Positions 37,999-48,851 of a stretch of DNA of 48,851 nt are shown here, in pieces. Location: assembly GCF_017355185.1 (NCBI RefSeq), contig NZ_JADILJ010000026.1, forward strand, positions 1 to 48,851. The letters run 5' to 3'. The notes under the pieces are model-generated. The model did not search any database. It saw only the letters and a list, made by a program, of their open reading frames with translations, and had not been told where the DNA came from. Each line of letters starts with the position of its first letter. Position 1 is the stretch's first letter. Made by a program: the position numbers and the translations under genes. Source of the DNA: Rathayibacter sp. SD072. GTDB taxonomy: Bacteria > Actinomycetota > Actinomycetes > Actinomycetales > Microbacteriaceae.

Positions 37999-39048
37999 AT
38001 GACTTTTTCCGTGGCGGTCGCCGGTGCGAGCGGGTACGCGGGCGGCGAGCTCCTGCGCCTGCTCGCCGAGCACCCCGGGTTCGAGGTGCGCACCGTCACG
38101 GCGCACGCCAACGCCGGGCAGCCCCTCATCGCCGTGCAGCCCCACCTGCGCTCGCTGCGCCACCTGACGCTCGTCGACACGACGACCGAGAACCTGGCCG
38201 GCCACGACGTGGTCTTCCTCGCCCTCCCGCACGGCAGGTCCGGCGAGATCACGGCGACGCTCCCCGACGACGTCCTCGTCGTCGACTGCGGCGCCGACCA
38301 CCGGCTGACCGACGAGCAGGACTGGGCCGACTACTACGGCGGCGAGTTCGCCGGGGCGTGGCCCTACGGGCTCCCCGAACTCCTCATCGGGGGCGGCGGA
38401 CGCAAGCAGCGCGAGCGGCTCGAGGGCGTGCGGCGCATCGCCGTTCCGGGCTGCAACGTCACCGCTATCACGCTCGGGCTCGCTCCGGGCCTGCACGCGG
38501 GGGTCATCGAGCCGGGCGACCTCGTCTCGGTGCTGGCCGTCGGCCCCTCCGGCGCGGGCAAGAGCCTGCGCACCGATCTGCTCGCGAGCGAGCTGCTCGG
38601 CTCCGCCCACGCCTACGGTCTGGGCGGCACCCACCGGCACAACCCCGAGATCCGGCAGAACCTCGCCCTCGCGGGAGCGGGCCCGGTCTCGATCTCCTTC
38701 ACGCCCGTCCTCGTGCCGATGTCCCGCGGCATCCTCGCCACGTCCACCGCGCGGCTCGCCCCCGGCGTGTCGGCGCACGACGTGCGCGCCGCCTGGGAGT
38801 CCGCGTACGGCGACGAGACCTTCGTGCAGCTGCTGCCCGAGGGCTCGTTCCCCCGGACGGCCGACGTGGTCGGGGCGAACACCGCCCTCGTGGGCGTCGG
38901 CGTCGACGAGCGCGCCCGCCGCGTCGTCGCGGTCACCGCGATCGACAACCTGGTCAAGGGCACCGCGGGCGCCGCGATCCAGTCCGCCAACATCGCTTTG
39001 GGCCTCGACGAGTCCCTCGGCCTGAGCGTGAACGGAGTCGCGCCGTGA
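37999..39048 (+). CDS. argC: N-acetyl-gamma-glutamyl-phosphate reductase ArgC
   Basis: ArgC reduces N-acetylglutamyl phosphate to the semialdehyde with NADPH. The product has 349 residues. The dinucleotide-binding start [18 protein letters not shown] is present, the catalytic Cys is Cys152 in [10 protein letters not shown], and [11 protein letters not shown] holds the active-site His. It heads argCJBDFH. The stop overlaps the argJ start (GTGA). Confidence 0.96.
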   Translation: MTFSVAVAGASGYAGGELLRLLAEHPGFEVRTVTAHANAGQPLIAVQPHLRSLRHLTLVDTTTENLAGHDVVFLALPHGRSGEITATLPDDVLVVDCGADHRLTDEQDWADYYGGEFAGAWPYGLPELLIGGGGRKQRERLEGVRRIAVPGCNVTAITLGLAPGLHAGVIEPGDLVSVLAVGPSGAGKSLRTDLLASELLGSAHAYGLGGTHRHNPEIRQNLALAGAGPVSISFTPVLVPMSRGILATSTARLAPGVSAHDVRAAWESAYGDETFVQLLPEGSFPRTADVVGANTALVGVGVDERARRVVAVTAIDNLVKGTAGAAIQSANIALGLDESLGLSVNGVAP

Positions 39049-40211
39049 GCATCACCGCAGCAGCAGGATTCGAGGCGGCCGGCGTCGTCGCCGGCCTGAA
39101 GTCGACCGGCGCGCGCGACATCGCCCTGGTCAAGAATCTCGGCCCGCTGCAGAACGCCGCGGCCGTCTTCACCAGCAACCGCTGCAAGGCGAACCCGGTG
39201 CTCTGGAGCGAGCAGGTGATGCGCGACGGCGTCGTCTCGGCGATCGTCCTGAACTCCGGCGGAGCCAACTGCTACACCGGGGCGCAGGGGTTCCAGGTCA
39301 CGCACCGCACGGCCGAGCTCGTCGGCGAGATGCTCGACGTCGCCGCCGGTGACGTGCTCGTGTGCTCCACGGGGCTGATCGGCGACCAGCTCGACCTCGC
39401 GAAGATCACGCGCGGAGTGACCGACGCGGCGGCCGCACTCCCCGGCGCCACCGGGACGGAGGCCGGCGAGGACGCCGCCCGGGCGATCATGACGACCGAC
39501 ACGGTCCCGAAGCAGGCGACGGTGCGCTCGGACGACGGCTGGAGCATCGGCGGCATGGCCAAGGGCGCGGGAATGCTCGCGCCGGGGCTGGCGACCATGC
39601 TCGTGGTGATCACGACCGATGCGGTCCTCGACTCCGCGGAGCTCGACACCGCACTCCGGTCGGCGACCCGGGTGACCTTCGACCGACTCGACTCCGACGG
39701 CTGCATGTCGACGAACGACACCGTGGCGCTGCTCGCGAGCGGTGCGAGCGGAGTGAGCCCCTCGGTCGACGCCTTCACCGCCGCGCTCACCGAGGTGTGC
39801 CGCGACCTCACCCTCCAGCTGCAGGCCGACGCCGAGGGGGCGGCGCACGACGTCGCGATCCGCGTGCTGAACGCCGCGAGCGAGGACGAGGCCGTGGTCG
39901 TCGCCCGCGCCGTCTCGCGGAGCAACCTGTTCAAGGCCGCGATCTTCGGCAACGATCCCAACTGGGGCCGAGTCCTGGCCGCGGTCGGCACCACCGACGC
40001 CGAGTTCGACCCGTACGGCATCGACGTCGCCATCAACGGCGTGCAAGTCTGCCGCGCCGGCGAGCCGTTCGAGGGCCGGGACCTCGTCGACCTCGCGCCG
40101 AGGTCCGTCTCGGTCGACATCGACCTGCATGCGGGCCCCGCGACGGCGACCGTCTGGACGAACGACCTCACGCACGACTACGTGCACGAGAACTCGGCCT
40201 ACTCGAGCTGA
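39045..40211 (+). CDS. argJ: glutamate N-acetyltransferase / ornithine acetyltransferase ArgJ
   Basis: ArgJ recycles the acetyl group from N-acetylornithine to glutamate. The product has 388 residues and is made as a precursor that cleaves itself before a Thr; the site is AT in [16 protein letters not shown]. The oxyanion segment STGLIG and [10 protein letters not shown] are typical. Whether it also uses acetyl-CoA (bifunctional type) cannot be read from sequence. It follows argC with a GTGA overlap, and argB starts 7 nt later. Confidence 0.95.
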   Translation: MSITAAAGFEAAGVVAGLKSTGARDIALVKNLGPLQNAAAVFTSNRCKANPVLWSEQVMRDGVVSAIVLNSGGANCYTGAQGFQVTHRTAELVGEMLDVAAGDVLVCSTGLIGDQLDLAKITRGVTDAAAALPGATGTEAGEDAARAIMTTDTVPKQATVRSDDGWSIGGMAKGAGMLAPGLATMLVVITTDAVLDSAELDTALRSATRVTFDRLDSDGCMSTNDTVALLASGASGVSPSVDAFTAALTEVCRDLTLQLQADAEGAAHDVAIRVLNAASEDEAVVVARAVSRSNLFKAAIFGNDPNWGRVLAAVGTTDAEFDPYGIDVAINGVQVCRAGEPFEGRDLVDLAPRSVSVDIDLHAGPATATVWTNDLTHDYVHENSAYSS

Positions 40212-40218
40212 GGCGGAC

Positions 40219-44930
<4,712 letters not shown>

Positions 44931-44931
<1 letters not shown>

Positions 44932-45068
44932 TGACGCTCCGGAAGGACGACGACGACGACCGGCGCCCGCTGCGCCCGGTGCAGCAGCGGATCCTGGTGG
45001 CCGTCGCCGTGGTGATCATCGTCGCCGTCGTCGTGGTCACGCTCGTCTCGGGTCAGAGCTTCTTCTAG
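44931..45068 (+). CDS. small single-pass membrane protein, 45 residues
   Basis: ATG 44931 overlaps the argH stop by one base (TGATG), so it is coupled to argH, and the glycosylase gene begins 3 nt after its stop. The peptide starts MTLRKDDDDDRRPLRPVQQR and has one hydrophobic Val/Ile/Ala-rich segment (about residues 21-38), ending in GQSFF. Codon third positions are G/C rich. The charge pattern suggests an N-terminus in the cytoplasm. The family is not recognised; it is easily missed because of its length. Confidence 0.68.
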
Positions 45069-45071
45069 GCC

Positions 45072-45695
45072 GTGACCCGGCCGATCGACCTCCGCCGCTC
45101 GGCGCTCGAGGTGGCGCCGGACCTGCTGGGCTGCGTCCTCGTGCATCGCAGCCCGGAGGGTCCGGTCGCCGTGCGACTCACCGAGGTCGAGGCCTACCTC
45201 GGGGTCGGCGAGGACCCGGGCTCGCACGCCTACCGGCGCCGGACCGACCGCACGGCGCCGATGTTCGGCGAGCCGGGCACGGTGTACGCCTACTTCACGT
45301 ACGGCATGCACACGTGCGTGAACATCGTCTGCGCTCCTGCGGGAACGGCGTCGGCCGTGCTGCTGCGCGCCGGCGAGATCGTGGAGGGCCTGCCCCTCGC
45401 CCGGTCCCGGCGCCCAGCGGTGCCGGATCGGGATCTCGCCCGCGGCCCCGCCCGGCTGACGCGCGCGCTCGGCGTGCTGCTGTCGGAGTCGGGGGATCTA
45501 CTCGAGGAGTCCTTCGAGCTGCGGCCGCGGCGGGAGGCGGTCGCGATCACCGCCACCCCTCGGACCGGAGTCGCCGGACCGGGAGGAGGCGAGGAGTACC
45601 CGTGGCGGTTCGCGATCGCCGGCGAGCCCACGGTGTCGCCGTACCGCCGTGCCGTGCCGCGCCGGCGCGCGGGGGGAGCTCAGCCCGCGAGGTAG
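45072..45695 (+). CDS. DNA-3-methyladenine glycosylase (AAG/MPG type)
   Basis: The product has 207 residues. The enzyme removes alkylated or deaminated purines from [23 protein letters not shown] carries the catalytic-type Glu, and [17 protein letters not shown] is the intercalating-Tyr segment of the AAG fold. GTG 45072 is 3 nt after the small membrane gene, with no separate promoter, so it is likely on the arg transcript. Its end overlaps the convergent membrane gene by 16 nt. Confidence 0.9.
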   Translation: MTRPIDLRRSALEVAPDLLGCVLVHRSPEGPVAVRLTEVEAYLGVGEDPGSHAYRRRTDRTAPMFGEPGTVYAYFTYGMHTCVNIVCAPAGTASAVLLRAGEIVEGLPLARSRRPAVPDRDLARGPARLTRALGVLLSESGDLLEESFELRPRREAVAITATPRTGVAGPGGGEEYPWRFAIAGEPTVSPYRRAVPRRRAGGAQPAR

Positions 45696-46312
45696 AGGCG
45701 TGCGAGCGTCCCGAGCGCGGCCGACCACGCGAGGCTGGCGAGGGTGCCGATGATGAAGCGCTCACGCGCCTCCGGAGAGGCGAGCTCGCTGAAGCGGCCG
45801 ACGCCCTTGACCGCGACCACCACGGCCACGCCCTCGGGGATCCCGCTCATGAGGGCGCCGGCGGTCGCGATGCGCTCGAGGAGTCCGATGGTCGTGCCGC
45901 CGCGGAGCACCTCGATCGGCTGGCCGATGGCGCTGGGCGACGCGCTCGTGGCCGACGGGGGACGCGGCGCCGCGATCATGATGCCGCCGTGGGCGCCCGC
46001 CCGAGCGTCGGCCGTCGCCAGATCCAGGGTGAGCAGCACCACGGGCCCGCCGCCGAGCACGGCGATCGCGAAGGCCGCCGTCGCGATGAGGAGCGCGACC
46101 GGCACCGGCGCGGAGGATCCGGCGAGCCCTGTGAGGAGGAACGCCGCCGCCACGCCGCCGATCCCGATCCAGGCCAGGACCGGCCGCCGCAGGCGCAGGG
46201 CGAGCACGGTGCCGACGAGAGCCGCGACGAGGACGAGGACGACTCCCGTCCAGGCGACGGACTGCACGGAGGCGGCCACGGCGTCGGGCAGTGCGGTGGG
46301 GAGCATCGTCAT
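45680..46312 (-). CDS. membrane protein coupled to a SatD-like gene
   Basis: The product has 210 residues with about five hydrophobic segments (near residues 15-35, 45-62, 68-100, 135-160 and 190-208). ATG 46312 overlaps the SatD-like stop (ATGA) and follows GAGAGGA. A loop after the third segment is Ala/Ser/Pro rich. I do not recognise the family. The tight pairing suggests it works with, or is regulated by, the upstream protein. It is convergent with the glycosylase gene. Confidence 0.75.
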   Translation of the reverse strand: MTMLPTALPDAVAASVQSVAWTGVVLVLVAALVGTVLALRLRRPVLAWIGIGGVAAAFLLTGLAGSSAPVPVALLIATAAFAIAVLGGGPVVLLTLDLATADARAGAHGGIMIAAPRPPSATSASPSAIGQPIEVLRGGTTIGLLERIATAGALMSGIPEGVAVVVAVKGVGRFSELASPEARERFIIGTLASLAWSAALGTLARLYLAG

Positions 46313-46944
46313 CGCTCGGTCCTCTCGTCGATGGGGTCGAGCGTACGGTCGACCACCGTCAGGAGCCGCGCGAGGGCCGCGGAGGCCGGGGCGTCCACGC
46401 GCGCACTGGCCGCGCGCACCCGCAGACTCACGGCCTGCGGGGTGACGGCGAGCCGCTCCGCGGCGTCCTTCTGGCTGCTCCCGGCGGCGAGGAGGTCGAC
46501 GATCTCCCATCCCGCGTCGGACCGGGAGTCGCGCAGGTGCAGCAGCGGGTCGATCAGCGCCTGTGCGTCGGCGGGGGAGGGGAAGACGGTCGACGCGTCA
46601 TCGGGGTCCGTCGAGAAGCGGCTCGGCCGGGTCTTCGCCGCCTCGACCGCCCGCCGCGCCGCGAAGTGCGCTGACCCGGTGGCCGCACGAGTGGTCCGGG
46701 GGAGGGGGCGCTCCACCGACCCGATGCCCAGCCCGATGCTCCAGTGACCGGTGCGGTGCAGCGCCAGGACGAGGGCGACGACGACCTCGGCGCGGTCGAG
46801 GACGAACTGGAACTCGTCTCCCGCGGTCCGCTCGGGCGGAAGGACGAACCCGTTCGCATGCTCCTGCAGCAGCCGGGCGATGGCGTCGTCGACGCGGTCG
46901 CGATCGCGTCTGCTGTCGCGCTGATCCGCGGTGATGACGAACAC
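46309..46944 (-). CDS. SatD family protein (C-terminal helix-turn-helix)
   Basis: The product has 211 residues. The N-terminal part (VFVITADQRDSRRDRDRVDDAIARL) is typical of SatD proteins, and the C-terminus has a sigma-like or MarR-like helix-turn-helix (SSQKDAAERLAVTPQAVSLRVR), so it probably binds DNA. I chose GTG 46944, which follows GGGAGG; TTG 46962 lies upstream of the likely transcript start. It is first in a two-gene operon with the membrane protein. Its promoter is covered by a CTTGAT palindrome. Confidence 0.75.
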   Translation of the reverse strand: MFVITADQRDSRRDRDRVDDAIARLLQEHANGFVLPPERTAGDEFQFVLDRAEVVVALVLALHRTGHWSIGLGIGSVERPLPRTTRAATGSAHFAARRAVEAAKTRPSRFSTDPDDASTVFPSPADAQALIDPLLHLRDSRSDAGWEIVDLLAAGSSQKDAAERLAVTPQAVSLRVRAASARVDAPASAALARLLTVVDRTLDPIDERTER

Positions 46945-46961
46945 GAGGGCCTCCCAGGACA

Positions 46962-46990
46962 AGTATCCAGGCTTGATCTCACAACATCAA
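46962..46990 (-). promoter_or_regulatory. promoter of the SatD-like operon
   Basis: On the minus strand, TTGATG (plus 46985-46990) and GATACT (46962-46967) are 17 nt apart. This places the transcript start near 46955, with the ribosome-binding site and GTG 46944 just downstream. Confidence 0.6.
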
Positions 46991-47005
46991 GCCCGAGCGC
47001 TTGAT
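46970..47005. promoter_or_regulatory. CTTGAT operator array (candidate)
   Basis: GGCTTGAT (46970-46977) and its exact complement ATCAAGCC (46986-46993) are 8 nt apart, and a third CTTGAT lies at 47000-47005. The three half-sites are spaced exactly 14 bp and cover the -35 and spacer of the SatD-like promoter. Autoregulation is a reasonable guess. Confidence 0.6.
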
Positions 47006-47035
47006 CACCCGCCCGGAGGTCGGGCGTGCGAGCGA

Positions 47036-47041
47036 TACCCT
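47036..47041 (+). promoter_or_regulatory. -10 element of tyrS (leaderless)
   Basis: TACCCT lies 6 nt before GTG 47048. Confidence 0.55.
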
Positions 47042-47047
47042 GGACGC

Positions 47048-48367
47048 GTGATCGATCAGTCTGTCCACGGCTCCTCCGCGCACCCCCTGCTGGACGCGGC
47101 CTTCGAGACCGTGTGGGACGAGATCGTCTGGCGCGGGTCCGTCCACGTCTCGACGGATCGCGACCTGCTCCGGGACCTCCTCGCCGGCGACCCGATCACC
47201 TACTACTGCGGATTCGACCCGACCGCGCCGAGCCTGCACCTGGGCAATCTCGTCCAGCTCATCCTGATGCGCCGGCTCCAGCTGGCCGGCCATCGGCCGC
47301 TCGGTCTCGTCGGGGGCTCGACGGGGCTCATCGGCGACCCGCGGCCCACCGCCGAGCGGACGCTGAACTCGCGCGAGACCGTGACGGAGTGGGTCCAGCG
47401 CCTCCAGGGCCAGGTCTCGAGGTTCCTCTCCACGGAGGGGGAGAACGCGCTGCGCCTGGTGAACAACCTCGACTGGACGGCGCCCCTCTCGGCGATCGAC
47501 TTCCTCCGGGAGATCGGCAAGCACTTCCGAGTGGGCACCATGCTCAAGAAGGACGCCGTGAGCGCGCGGCTGAACTCGGACGCCGGCATCAGCTACACGG
47601 AGTTCAGCTACCAGATCCTCCAGGGACTGGACTTCCTCGAGCTCTACCGCCAGTACGACTGCGTGCTCCAGACCGGGGGCAGCGACCAGTGGGGCAACCT
47701 CACGAGCGGGACCGACCTCATCCACCGCACGGAGGGCGTCTCGGTCCACGCGATCGGCACGCCCCTGGTGATGAACTCCGACGGCACCAAGTTCGGCAAG
47801 AGCGAGGGCAACGCCGTCTGGCTGGACCCGGAGCTCACCAGCCCGTACGCCTTCTACCAGTTCTGGCTCAACGTCGACGACGACGACGTCGTCGATCGAC
47901 TGAAGGTCTTCACCTTCCTGCCCCGGGTCGAGATCGAGCGTCTCGCGGAGGCGACCGCTGCGGCGCCCTTCAAGCGCGAAGCGCAGCGCGCCCTCGCGTG
48001 GGAGGTCACGTCGCTGGTCCACGGAGAGACCGTGACGCGCCAGGTGATGGACGCCGCCTCCGCCCTCTTCGGGCGCGGAACGCTCGACGGCATCGATCCC
48101 TCGATCCTCCGCGGTGCCCTCGAGTCGGTGCGGACCATCGGAGCCGAGCGCTCGATGCCCGTGATCCAGGCGGTCGTCGACACCGGTCTCGCGGGGAGCC
48201 TGGGGGAGGCGCGTCGGGGGATCGCGCAGGGCGGGATCTCGGTGAACAACGTCGTCGTCGCGGACGACGCCGCGGTTCTCGGCGACCTCCCGCTGATCGA
48301 CGGCATCGCCGTGCTGCGCCGAGGCAAGAAGAGCTTCGCCGGCGCGTTCGTCGCCGAGAGCAGCTGA
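47048..48367 (+). CDS. tyrS: tyrosine--tRNA ligase
   Basis: The product has 439 residues, a class I synthetase. The HIGH-type motif is PSLHLGN (about residue 60) and the KMSKS-type motif is KFGKS (about residue 249). YQILQGLDFLELYRQYDCVLQTGGSDQWGN binds tyrosine, here spanning residues about 195-220. A C-terminal S4 domain (LGEARRGIAQGGISVNN) contacts tRNA. GTG 47048 is fixed by the -10 hexamer. It is divergent from the SatD-like operon. The region after it looks like a ribosomal RNA promoter. Confidence 0.97.
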   Translation: MIDQSVHGSSAHPLLDAAFETVWDEIVWRGSVHVSTDRDLLRDLLAGDPITYYCGFDPTAPSLHLGNLVQLILMRRLQLAGHRPLGLVGGSTGLIGDPRPTAERTLNSRETVTEWVQRLQGQVSRFLSTEGENALRLVNNLDWTAPLSAIDFLREIGKHFRVGTMLKKDAVSARLNSDAGISYTEFSYQILQGLDFLELYRQYDCVLQTGGSDQWGNLTSGTDLIHRTEGVSVHAIGTPLVMNSDGTKFGKSEGNAVWLDPELTSPYAFYQFWLNVDDDDVVDRLKVFTFLPRVEIERLAEATAAAPFKREAQRALAWEVTSLVHGETVTRQVMDAASALFGRGTLDGIDPSILRGALESVRTIGAERSMPVIQAVVDTGLAGSLGEARRGIAQGGISVNNVVVADDAAVLGDLPLIDGIAVLRRGKKSFAGAFVAESS

Positions 48368-48397
48368 CGACCGCGACACGCCCGGGTTTCGAGCGAC

Positions 48398-48427
48398 TTG
48401 CGGGCCCCCGAAACATCGACGTAATGT
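48398..48427 (+). promoter_or_regulatory. candidate rrn promoter Pa
   Basis: TTGCGG (48398-48403) and TAATGT (48422-48427) are 18 nt apart, starting 30 nt after tyrS. Confidence 0.45.
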
Positions 48428-48534
48428 AACCCCTCGTCACCCCAAAGGAGCGGCGAGCGAGAGTCGGACGCAGAGCGTCGAGACCCGGTCGTCGGCCTCA
48501 AGCGGGGACCATCCCCTCGCTCCACGGACTGCTT

Positions 48535-48546
48535 GAGATTCGTCTC
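48535..48546 (+). other. UUCG hairpin
   Basis: GAGA-TTCG-TCTC forms a short UUCG tetraloop hairpin just upstream of candidate promoter Pb. Confidence 0.35.
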
Positions 48547-48575
48547 TTGAAGGTCCCGGATCGCGAGCGTAAGAT
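48547..48575 (+). promoter_or_regulatory. candidate rrn promoter Pb
   Basis: TTGAAG (48547-48552) and TAAGAT (48570-48575) are 17 nt apart, a near-consensus pair that stands out in this GC-rich DNA. Confidence 0.6.
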
Positions 48576-48618
48576 GTAAAGCCTCCGCAGGACCTCGGTC
48601 CCGGCTTCGCTGCAACAC

Positions 48619-48638
48619 CGTCATCGGCAACGATGACG
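48619..48638 (+). other. GNRA hairpin in the putative rRNA leader
   Basis: CGTCATCG and CGATGACG form a perfect 8-bp stem closed by a GCAA tetraloop. Confidence 0.55.
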
Positions 48639-48681
48639 ACGAGCGGATGGAGGTGTCGGAAGGCGATCGCGAGATTGTCTC

Positions 48682-48697
48682 GTTCGTGTGAACGAAC
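48682..48697 (+). other. GNRA hairpin in the putative rRNA leader
   Basis: GTTCGT and ACGAAC form a 6-bp stem closed by a GTGA (GNRA) loop. Confidence 0.45.
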
Positions 48698-48726
48698 TCC
48701 GCCGCTGACATCACGAAGACGCCGAT

Positions 48727-48754
48727 TTGACACGGCGAGCGGACGTGCCAAGTT
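48727..48754 (+). promoter_or_regulatory. candidate rrn promoter Pc
   Basis: A perfect TTGACA (48727-48732) is followed 16 nt later by CAAGTT (48749-48754), one base from TANNNT. The following GTCAAGTTGCC resembles rrn leaders of Microbacteriaceae from memory. Confidence 0.5.
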
Positions 48755-48826
48755 AGTCAAGTTGCCACGGGGGCGATCGGAACTGCGGTTCTGATAAGCA
48801 TAACCGGTTCTGGCAGCCATAATCAA

Positions 48827-48849
48827 ATCGAGAGCCTTCGGGCCTCGAT
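48827..48849 (+). other. UUCG hairpin at window end
   Basis: ATCGAG and GCC pair with GGC and CTCGAT (one bulged A) around a TTCG loop. It is probably part of the 5' leader of a 16S rRNA precursor. No gene is seen between 48368 and the end. Confidence 0.5.
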
Positions 48850-48851
48850 CG

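Noticed and set aside
46945-46962. TTG 46962 as start of the SatD-like gene
   Set aside because: It lies at the -10 of the inferred promoter and upstream of the GGGAGG that serves GTG 46944.
48385-48415. GTTTCG / CGAAAC inverted repeat after tyrS as a terminator
   Set aside because: Only 6 bp with a long loop; too weak to call, and it overlaps a promoter-like pair.

Overview
The window is a GC-rich (roughly 70 %) chromosomal segment of an actinobacterium. Gene content and order fit Microbacteriaceae (a Rathayibacter- or Curtobacterium-like relative is my guess; no taxonomic marker was compared). The supporting clusters are thyX-dapA-rnj-ftsK-pgsA-cinA-clgR-DUF3046-recA-recX-miaB-miaA-dapF-hflX, lexA divergent from a LysM protein, hisCBH-priA, infC-rpmI-rplT, pheST, argCJBDFH and tyrS. 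No insertion sequence, prophage, CRISPR array, tRNA or rRNA gene was found inside the window, and it is almost entirely core chromosome.

Layout. 1-1.1 kb: a minus-strand membrane thioredoxin/DUF4395 pair with a partial gene downstream. 1.2-12.6 kb: thymidylate and lysine/peptidoglycan precursor synthesis (thyX, dapA), RNase J, the FtsK translocase, lipid synthesis (pgsA), cinA, the clgR protease regulator and recA-recX. 12.7-18.3 kb: tRNA modification (miaB, miaA), dapF, a minus-strand methyltransferase and hflX. 18.5-21.9 kb: metF-metE. 21.9-23.3 kb: the SOS pair lexA / LysM division-inhibitor-like gene. 23.3-27.4 kb: histidine genes and sseB. 27.4-29.5 kb: a DUF1844 gene and the IF3-L35-L20 operon with a long structured leader. 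29.6-33.9 kb: a SpoU methyltransferase and a glutamate-type ABC transporter. 34-37.9 kb: a tandem repeat and pheST. 38-45 kb: arginine genes ending in a 45-residue membrane protein. 45-48.4 kb: an alkyl-base glycosylase, a SatD-like regulator/membrane pair and tyrS. The last 480 bases carry several promoter-like elements and tetraloop hairpins and look like the upstream region of a ribosomal RNA operon starting just past the window.

The most informative signals are regulatory. Fourteen genes have a TANNNT -10 hexamer 6-8 nt before the start codon, the signature of leaderless transcription. The infC gene starts with ATC, and its Shine-Dalgarno has a perfect 8-nt complement 54 nt upstream. LexA-type boxes precede recA, lexA and the LysM gene. 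A 14-bp hairpin separates the ABC binding-protein gene from its permeases. A phased CTTGAT array covers the SatD-like promoter. A 67-bp tandem repeat lies before pheS. I found no convincing wholly new multi-gene system; the regulatory elements are the best leads.
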